Of a stretch of DNA of 64,000 bases, positions 59,101 to 64,000 are shown one piece after another. Position numbers and translations under genes: made by a program. The first letter of the stretch is position 1; every line of letters begins with the position of its first letter. The DNA comes from Hydractinia symbiolongicarpus. Lineage: Eukaryota > Cnidaria > Hydrozoa > Anthoathecata > Hydractiniidae. Location: positions 6,140,001 to 6,204,000 of the forward strand of contig NC_079889.1 of NCBI RefSeq assembly GCF_029227915.1. Direction: 5' to 3'. Below the pieces are notes generated by a model, which was not told where the DNA came from, searched no databases, and worked only from the letters and a program-made list of their open reading frames with translations.

Positions 59101-62100
59101 CAGACCGAGAAAGACTTGGCAGGAGGTTATAAGGACAGACTTGATAGAGAGGAAGTTGAGTTTAGATCTAACACAGTCTAGATCAGATTGGAAAAGGGTC
59201 ATTAATATACCCCGTCCAACCCATGCTAGCATGGAAAACGGACGTTAAGCCGAGAATGATGATGATGATGAGGACAAACAAGTGTTTTTTCTGGTAGGGA
59301 AAGGGTTAACGCCTTTCATATGAAATGCAATGTTTTTAACTCAACTGCCATGTTTTGATGCAGATGTAAGCAAATGCATACTGAATGAACAAACAAAAAA
59401 CAAAATAAAAAAATGTACTCAGAATAAGTGCAAACGTACACATTCTAAGACTAGTTTAATGGATTTAATGATGTGAAAATTAGCTACTAATTTATAAAGT
59501 AAATTATGTTTTTTGGGGATCTGTTAGCTGCTAACACTGGGTGACCATCCATATAGCCTTTCTTATTTAATAAAATTCACAGCGGCAAAAAAATTGCTGA
59601 TGTAAAACGGATGTGCTTGCTTCATGTCAGCAAATTTGTGTTTTAGACTATACTTAAATTTAAATGAGAGAAAACTGTTTCTGCTACATCTGAATAAAAA
59701 CCATATCCAAAAAAAATTAGAAAGGCTAACTCGTTTTTAAAAAACTAAATTCCACAAATTCTAGGAGCAATTTTGCTTGACAAGATCAGTTATTTATAAG
59801 AAGAGTTTCAAGGAGTTTTCATGAGCATTAGCCACCCTGTTGACTATGCAACTTAAAAACCATTTTCTGTAAATTTCAGACAAATATGGGGGTGGTCAGG
59901 AAATGATCTTGCTAATTTGTATATATAGTGAAACAAATTTGCAATTTTTGTGTCCAAGATTTTGGGCCCCAAAGTTTTATTTTCAAGTAAATTATGCTGA
60001 AAGGCTCAATAAGCATTTTAAAGAAACAGGGCTGTGAAAAAACTTAAGTGATGCGAATACTACTTCGGAGATAGATAGATGTGCATATTTTACATGACTA
60101 GCCTTACAAATATGGAGGGATATACCCTGTCAATTATTTCCAGGAGGGGCCAAGGCTTAGACGGAGAGTCCTAGAGTAATGCTCATTTTGAGCTACGCAG
60201 ATCCAATTAGGGTCCGTGCTCTACTAGACAACTCCCGGCAACATCCAACGGCCCACACAGTGTGCCATCTTCCCAATTTCCCTCACATGGCTTGAGTTAA
60301 CCCAGGGCTATGGTAACATCCACTCGCCCATGTTGAATCGCCGTCAAGAGGAATCGAATCCGGGTCTCCCTCACAGAGAGTATGAGAGCTATAACCACTA
60401 ATCTACAGCACCACAAATCATGTGCCAACAGGGGTATTTTTATAATTGAAAAACAATAATTATATACAATTAGCCAGGTTTTGTATATTTTAGCAAGATG
60501 GACACACAGGCAAGCAAAAATGTAAAGAAGAGACCAGCAACAAGTAGATGTCATAGTTATCGCCAATGTACTTCAAGAACCTCAAAATTATGTGTCTTGC
60601 TATGCACTGATGCTTCTAAAAAGAATGCAGGCCTTTCCAGCCAAAATTTTGAAATGCTAAACTCGCTCCAAAAGACCTTATAAATGTTGCTTCATTTCCT
60701 GGTGAGTTGGCACCCTGGTGTAGGATCAAGTCAACTAAACAACAGCGCTGCATAACGACTCTTCCTTGGATTACGCCGCCTTATCAGTCCTCTGCTCATT
60801 GCACAGAAGCTTCCACTTCTTCAAAGACTCGTAACTTTGTCAGGTATGATGGAGCTTGGACCCTAATTGGGTCCGCTTTGCTTAAAATGAGCATAATGGA
60901 CAAGTTCATAAATATCAGACCATATTATAAAGATTTTTGAAAATTGGTATCAGTTGTTGTAAGTATATCAGAAAATGTTTATGAAAAAACTAATTTGATT
61001 TTAGACTTAGCATTATAGTCAGACGTTCCTGAATATGAAATCCTTGTTTCATAACAGCAAATATTAACATAGTTATTATTGTTTGTTGTAGGAACAATAA
61101 ATTGATAAAAAATAAACAAGCACAGTATATATTTTGAATTGATAAAAAATGCTTTAAACTCCTTATTTTTATGAGTTATGTATTTTGCTTTGTATTTGAT
61201 GTTTTTAGGAACTTTCTGAGCAATTTTGCATATTTTTTTATTTCCAGGACACAAAATTGATAAAAATATAACACTTAAAAGCTACAAGATTGTTAGGTTT
61301 TATCAGCTTGTGACCCCAAAACAAAAAGAGACAGATAAATACTTTTTTATATTTTTTTATATAAAAATACAGGTAACTAGAACAGTACTGAAATATCCTA
61401 TGTAAAGCAAAAATGTGATAACTTATTAAAAAATCTGAATCGGGATATTCTTCTTTGTAAATACTCCACTTCTAGTTATTTTGTTACCAAATCTTGTCGA
61501 GAAGCATTTCAACACTTGCCTATATTAAAGAAATTTTTTTAGTAGATATACCATTAAAGAGTGCTTTAAATAGGATAAGGACATTGAAAAAACAAGGATA
61601 ACCAAAGAAATGATAAATTACACAATGTTACTTTTTTATCAAAATCATGTGCCACAGCAGGTTTTTTTTAGTATTTTGACCAATTTAGCTTTTGAAGAAT
61701 AAGCATAGCTATGCAGCATCCCTAAAAATTTTAACAAATTTATAAAAAAATTATGGGGAAATTTTGCTTTTTTGATTTTTTGCGATGTCCAAATCAGTGT
61801 CCAATATTTATGAACTTTTCCTAATACTCTAGGAGTTCTCAACTAAGCCATGGCTTCTCCTGGAAATAATAGACAGGGTATATTCTCAGTAAGGCTAGGG
61901 GCCTTCGAAAAAAATTTAGGGCCCTGTTAGCGGGATATCGCCACTAAGATTCTGACCCCCTCCCCCCTCTTTTTACTGATTTCCGTCCGTAAAATACACA
62001 CATTCTGATAAAATCTTGGAAGGCTCAGGGGTGTGTTTTGTAGATAAAAGTTATTGGAATTGATGACAAGAGGAATTATGCTCACGAACGACGAAGAATT

Positions 62101-63471
62101 TTCAGGCCACGAACAAGTTCTTGAAATTTCTCAATCCTTAGCGGATTTCTTTTTCAAGCTTCAGACCGCCCCTCCCCCTTAGCGGCGATATCCCGCTAAC
62201 TGGGCCCGAAAAAATTTTTTGAAGGCCCCCCAGCCGTGTAAAGCATGCACATTTATCTATTTACAGCGTGCAATGCTCAGTGACTGCCAGACCTGTGAAT
62301 CTCGCTTTAAACCTTCACTACATGCTATGTTGGATTATATACGTTGTGGATAATGTAGCTACTATTGTTTTTTATGAAAATATGTAGCTAGCTGAACTCA
62401 GTAGCGGTTGCTAAGAGTCTTTGTAAGTGGTGAATTTAACCTGACCAACAAACTTGTTATACACCCCGATGCTAGACACACAGAAAAAAATTATCATTTA
62501 CACAGACACAACCAATCCGTAAAAATTTAATTGATGTGCTCTATCTACAGAGTAGTGGCGCAGTAGATTAGTGGTTATAGCTCTCGTACTCTGTGCGGGA
62601 GACCGGGGTTCGATTCCTCTTGACGGCGATTCTCTGTGCGGGAGACCGGGGTTCGATTCCTCTTGACGGCGATTCAACAAGGGCGAGTGAATGTTACCAT
62701 AGCCCCGGGTTAACCCAAGCCATGTGAGGGAAATTGGGGAGATGGCACACTGTGTGGGCCGTTGGATGTTGCCGGGAGTTGTCTAGTAGAGCGTGGGCCC
62801 TACTAATTGGGTCTGCGTAGCTCAAAATGAGCATTAAATACTCTAGGACTCTCCATCTAAGCCATGGCCCCTCCTGGAAATAATAGACAGGGTATATCCC
62901 TCAATATTTGTGAGGCTAGCCATGTAAAATATGCACATCTATCTATCTATCTATCTAACATGGGCGAGTGAATGTTACCATAGCCCCGGGTTAACCCAAG
63001 CCATGTGAGGGAAATTGGGAAGATGGCACACTGTGTGGGCCGTTGGATGTTGCCGGGAGTTGTCTAGTACAGCGCGGGCCCTAATTGGGTCTGCGTCGCT
63101 CAAAAATGAGCATTAAATACTCTAGGACTCTCCATCTAAGCCATGGCCCCTCCTGGAAATAATAGACAGGGTATATCCCTCGATATTTGTGAGGCTAGCC
63201 ATGTAAAATATGCACATCTATCTATCTATCTATAAAAACTCCTGTCCTGCAGCTAGCTAGCTAGCTAACTGCCAAACAAAAAAACGTTGTTTTATTGTCT
63301 CTAAGACAGAGTCAATCTTTGAAAAGGATACAATCTCCTGAATAAGACCTTGTGCTGTACTGATATACAACTTACCCGAGCAACATTTAAAGGTACTCCA
63401 AAATCCTTTCCACCTTGTAGGCGAATCCCCCACGGGCCTCCGCCATCCATTATAGCTTCATATTCACTCAT
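41200..63471 (-). CDS. PDZ and LIM domain protein, Zasp/LDB3/Enigma type, 16 exons, 819 aa
   Basis: Complete gene. Exons: 63471-63376, 57072-56924, 56783-56568, 54176-54022, 51980-51918, 51820-51689, 50568-50491, 49366-49217, 48052-47966, 47882-47736, 47225-47163, 45270-45130, 44783-44303, 44180-44000, 41835-41599, 41283-41200. Phases agree at every junction and total 2460 nt with a TAA stop. The protein has an N-terminal PDZ domain (residues about 11-82), a long Ser/Pro/Gln linker, and three LIM zinc-binding domains (about 644-816). In bilaterians this family binds alpha-actinin through PDZ, anchors at Z-discs or actin bundles and recruits kinases through LIM. The same role in contractile or adhesion structures is expected here. 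The start ATG (MSEYEAIMDGGGPWG) immediately precedes the PDZ carboxylate loop. Introns 1 and 14 are large and carry mobile elements or a nested gene. Confidence 0.92.
42727..42732 (-). promoter_or_regulatory. Candidate polyadenylation signal of the nested coiled-coil gene
   Basis: AATAAA on the minus strand, about 80 bp downstream of the TAA stop at 42813. Position and sequence fit a metazoan cleavage signal. The hexamer is frequent by chance in AT-rich DNA. Confidence 0.4.
42813..43580 (-). CDS. Intronless coiled-coil protein gene nested in a PDLIM/Zasp intron, 255 aa
   Basis: An uninterrupted 255-codon frame lies in the intron between the LIM1 and LIM2 exons, on the same strand as the host. 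The protein is almost wholly charged helix (runs such as RLEAEIEEYERN, EKKLTTKISQVESSL, RSKKKRLNQLL). No signal peptide, membrane segment or zinc motif is seen. A C-terminal segment (KEVESRSLLAEQHLASL) resembles the tropomyosin signature K-E-A-E-x-R-A-E, and VEGDL with ER nearby also recalls tropomyosin, but the overall match is weak. An AATAAA signal on the same strand lies at 42732-42727, about 80 bp after the stop. Base composition is richer in GC than the surrounding intron. It could be a retroposed copy. Function unknown; a cytoskeletal coiled coil is the best guess. Confidence 0.7.
   Translation of the reverse strand: MATTSGMNDPIVCSQSINWLIEQIREANVTYESATSKNADSMERYRVAKMSMAAMNKKRTRLEAEIEEYERNFLTTKRLAEYKQKVFAANANLTQNEKKLTTKISQVESSLNASRSSLSTWKSKLDVISENYRSKKKRLNQLLAAQKQHRGVTQAVEGDLWEMSERIKALQVKDDLRQLRMNALVDEINVVANNTKEVESRSLLAEQHLASLRLYQETIDEEYMQIRIQTLDARDSVELAKRKKKDLMRQNHIYF
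44303..56783 (-). CDS. Low-complexity linker of the PDLIM/Zasp gene (exons 3-13)
   Basis: Eleven exons encode residues about 82-652, rich in Ser, Pro, Gln, Asn and Lys. Exon 3 holds SPSKTLYTTDV, which faintly resembles the Zasp-like motif; I do not claim it. Exon 4 begins a charged helix (KKEELDKYKEEQKKP). Two exons have an FRM tripeptide (KSFRMTADG at 51980-51918; PVFRMAVAK at 48052-47966). Exon 12 starts with a polyproline stretch (LPPPPPEL) and exon 13 is strongly proline-rich (PPTSPPAGPPPTPP), possible profilin, EVH1 or SH3 ligands. Most linker exons are phase 1-1, so single exons can be skipped without breaking the frame. Confidence 0.85.
45271..47162. other. PDLIM intron 11
   Basis: Contains the CCCTGACTTT-rich inverted-repeat element (45411-45766) and 1.3 kb of AT-rich DNA with no supported exon. 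Confidence 0.5.
45411..45766. mobile_element. hAT-like inverted-repeat element with TTCCCTGACTTT repeats
   Basis: The left end CAGGTTTTCCATCGA pairs with the right end, which complements to CAGGGCTTCCACCGAG. CAG-G starts are typical of hAT ends. Subterminal TTCCCTGACTTT motifs recur several times on both sides. No clean 8-bp target duplication was found, so the class is tentative. Confidence 0.55.
47711..47882 (-). CDS. Possible alternative C-terminus by read-through of exon 10 of PDLIM/Zasp
   Basis: Exon 10 uses the donor at 47735 (CAAA followed by GTATGT). If the donor is not used, the frame continues seven residues (SMSYCNFE after DQ) to a TGA near 47711, giving a protein with PDZ but no LIM domains. 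PDLIM/Zasp genes in other animals make LIM-less short isoforms, so this could be real or only the reading past an intron edge. No polyA evidence was assessed. Confidence 0.3.
48894..48999. repeat. 106-bp near-perfect palindrome
   Basis: Two arms of about 50 bp (ATATACAATAGGTAAACATA and its complement at the other end) meet at a short loop, GGTGAT-ATTATAA-ATCACC. Only one or two positions are unpaired. Probably a small foldback/MITE in a PDLIM intron. Confidence 0.85.
49367..50490. other. PDLIM intron
   Basis: AT-rich; no supported exon or element. Confidence 0.5.
51981..54021. other. PDLIM intron
   Basis: Two kilobases of very AT-rich DNA; nothing supported. Confidence 0.5.
55534..56060 (+). 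mobile_element. Helitron-like non-autonomous element (diverged full-length copy)
   Basis: Begins TCACATATAATAACAGTTAG after an A and ends TATTGACTAG before a T. A hairpin GTGGA-TTCT-TCCAC lies 16 bp before the end, stronger than in the 32291 copy. Shares the TGTGTCTGTC 5' motif and CTTTTGCAAAGAG with it. No coding capacity. In PDLIM intron 3. Confidence 0.75.
56924..63471 (-). CDS. PDZ domain of the PDLIM/Zasp gene (exons 1-2)
   Basis: Exon 1 (63471-63376) gives the start and the first strands with the PWG carboxylate-binding motif (GGPWGIRLQGGKDFGVPLNV). Exon 2 (57072-56924) gives the rest (VTPGSKAG, IMAGDTILVINGTSTETLTH, LIKNAGSRLQLKL). PWG in place of GLGF is characteristic of PDLIM/Zasp PDZ domains. 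The exons are separated by a 6.3-kb intron filled with repeats. Phase 0 at the first junction, phase 2 after exon 2. Confidence 0.93.
58705..59272 (+). mobile_element. 5'-truncated LINE (non-LTR retrotransposon) with intact C-terminal frame
   Basis: A plus-strand frame to 59248 encodes the C-terminal region downstream of a non-LTR reverse transcriptase. Landmarks are RLYKACVRSVMLYGSETW, RLERNDMRMVRWMC, LRSRLSLRRIKDVIQ, RLNWLGHLERM and GRPRKTWQEV. The polymerase core is missing, so it is a truncated insertion. The 3' region has ATGCTAGCATGGAAAACGGA and a (GAT)n tail. No stops or frameshifts, hence recent. Antisense to PDLIM, in its first intron. Confidence 0.85.
60069..60416 (-). mobile_element. 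tRNA-headed SINE, full-length copy
   Basis: Same family as 33489-33850, minus strand, with B box, body and ATCT tail. A few substitutions and a small deletion in the body (GAGTA[ATTTA]ATGCTC). Confidence 0.8.
61822..62258 (+). mobile_element. SINE 3' fragment split by an inverted-repeat element
   Basis: 61822-61898 matches the SINE body (ACTCTAGGA, GGAAATAATAGACAGGGTAT, GGCTAG) and 62229-62258 continues with AGCCGTGTAAAGCATGCACA and a short ATCT tail. The 330 bp between them is a foldback element. Confidence 0.75.
61899..62228. mobile_element. Foldback/TIR element inserted in a SINE
   Basis: Arms start GGGCCTTCGAAAAAAATTT on the left and complement at the right to GGGCCTTCAAAAAATTTTTT. Pairing continues through GGGCCC and GTTAGCGGGATATCGCC for about 48 bp. 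No coding frame; the target duplication is unclear. Confidence 0.75.
62555..62956 (+). mobile_element. tRNA-headed SINE with internal 43-bp duplication of the B-box segment
   Basis: Full-length SINE on the plus strand. The segment CTCTGTGCGGGAGACCGGGG through GACGGCGATT is present twice in tandem (62589-62631 and 62632-62674), doubling the promoter B box. Ends in ATCT repeats. Confidence 0.85.
62957..63233 (+). mobile_element. Headless SINE body joined to the preceding SINE tail
   Basis: Begins AACATGGGCGAGTGAATG, i.e. the body without the tRNA-like head, directly after the ATCT tail of the previous copy, and has its own ATCT tail. The pair forms a dimer that could arise by recombination or template switching. 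Confidence 0.8.
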
Positions 63472-64000
63472 ATTTGCAGCTTAATGCAGCGTCAAGCAGG
63501 TAATATACACTCCAGCTGTAAAATTTTATGTATTAAAATACCATTTGCCTTACAGACCTAGAGACCCAGAGTCAACAAGATTTATAAGAACATCCGGCAT
63601 TTGTTTTGAAAGTTGCGTCTCCGTGCCGAAAGCAACAATTTGATTAGTTTTGGAGGGTGGGACATTTGCCACCGATACGTAATTTCTTTGTTCTCCTATT
63701 GTCACCTTAACGAAGTTATTGTCAACTTAAATGTAAACACGCCATATATGGAGGCCACGAGTTAGGGATGGAACATGTCCCGCATGGCAATTAAGTCCAG
63801 CATGATATTAAAGGTATCATACTTTCTTACCTTTTTAGAAAGGTAAAATCCAAAAGGTTTTATCAAGGTAAAGCCGTCCATGTAGATGTTGTTACTTTTC
63901 TTACGGTCTACGAGTATCGTTTACACACCTCCTTTTTTTTCTTCGTCGTCAAACGGTATTAAAAAGCGTAGTTGCTAGATTAGGTGCATGGTAGTGGCAG
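63472..64000 (-). other. Upstream region of the PDLIM/Zasp gene
   Basis: This should hold the 5' UTR and promoter. A possible 5' UTR splice acceptor (TTTTACAG before CTGGAG on the minus strand) sits near 63508, about 37 bp before the ATG, so the first coding exon may be exon 2 of the transcript. No TATA box or other element can be assigned. Confidence 0.3.

Larger units (their letters stand above)
57073..63375. other. PDLIM intron 1, transposon-rich
   Basis: Holds the LINE fragment and five SINE-related segments listed separately. The plus-strand ORF at 60498-60683 has no recognised domain and no splice context. The remainder is AT-rich. Confidence 0.6.

Noticed and set aside
60498-60940. 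Two plus-strand ORFs in PDLIM intron 1
   Set aside because: No recognised domain, no splice logic and adjacent to SINE sequence; cannot be supported as genes.
62555-62630. tRNA gene
   Set aside because: A- and B-box-like sequences are present, but the acceptor arms do not pair and a long SINE body follows.

Overview
This is a eukaryotic, AT-rich, intron-rich window. The coding content is animal: secreted thrombospondin-1/EGF/Sushi/HYR/Ig mosaics, and a PDZ-LIM muscle or Z-disc adaptor. Domain mix, low GC, many short exons and dense small DNA transposons suggest an early-branching metazoan, most likely a cnidarian (perhaps a hydrozoan). That assignment is inference. No rRNA, true tRNA gene, CRISPR or prokaryotic operon was seen.

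Layout. Both large genes and one nested gene lie on the minus strand, so transcription runs right to left. (1) 63471 to 41200: a complete PDLIM/Zasp/Enigma-type gene in 16 exons, 819 codons, with an N-terminal PDZ domain, a long low-complexity linker and three C-terminal LIM domains. I traced every exon by splice sites and reading phase, and the phases close from ATG to stop. Its LIM1-LIM2 intron holds an intact, intronless 255-aa coiled-coil gene on the same strand (43580-42813). (2) 38654 to beyond position 1: a giant secreted mosaic protein. I traced 45 exons and at least 2554 codons in consistent phase. Order: signal peptide, five TSP1 repeats, about 1030 residues I do not recognise, a beta-trefoil (ricin-B-like) region, a fucolectin/F5-8-type domain, four EGF, two Sushi, two HYR, a cysteine-rich stretch, two GCC2/GCC3 modules and an Ig domain. 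The 3' end is outside the window. About 2.5 kb of intergenic DNA separates the two genes.

The introns, mainly intron 1 of each gene, are packed with transposable elements. These include a tRNA-headed SINE with an ATCT tail (several copies, one duplicated inside, one split by another element), Helitron-like elements with CTAG ends (two joined head to tail), PIF/Harbinger-like MITEs with TTA-type flanks, a 9-bp-TSD double-hairpin element, other terminal-inverted-repeat elements, a 5'-truncated LINE fragment and a broken THAP-like reading frame.

The strongest candidate for something undescribed is the 1030-residue middle of the mosaic protein (exons 25336-15801). Its internal introns are mostly phase 0 or 2, yet the whole block starts and ends in phase 1, like the shuffled modules around it. 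It carries a lysine/arginine-rich helical segment ending in a four-arginine run. Function is inferred only from domain content: an extracellular matrix or cell-surface adhesion and recognition protein.
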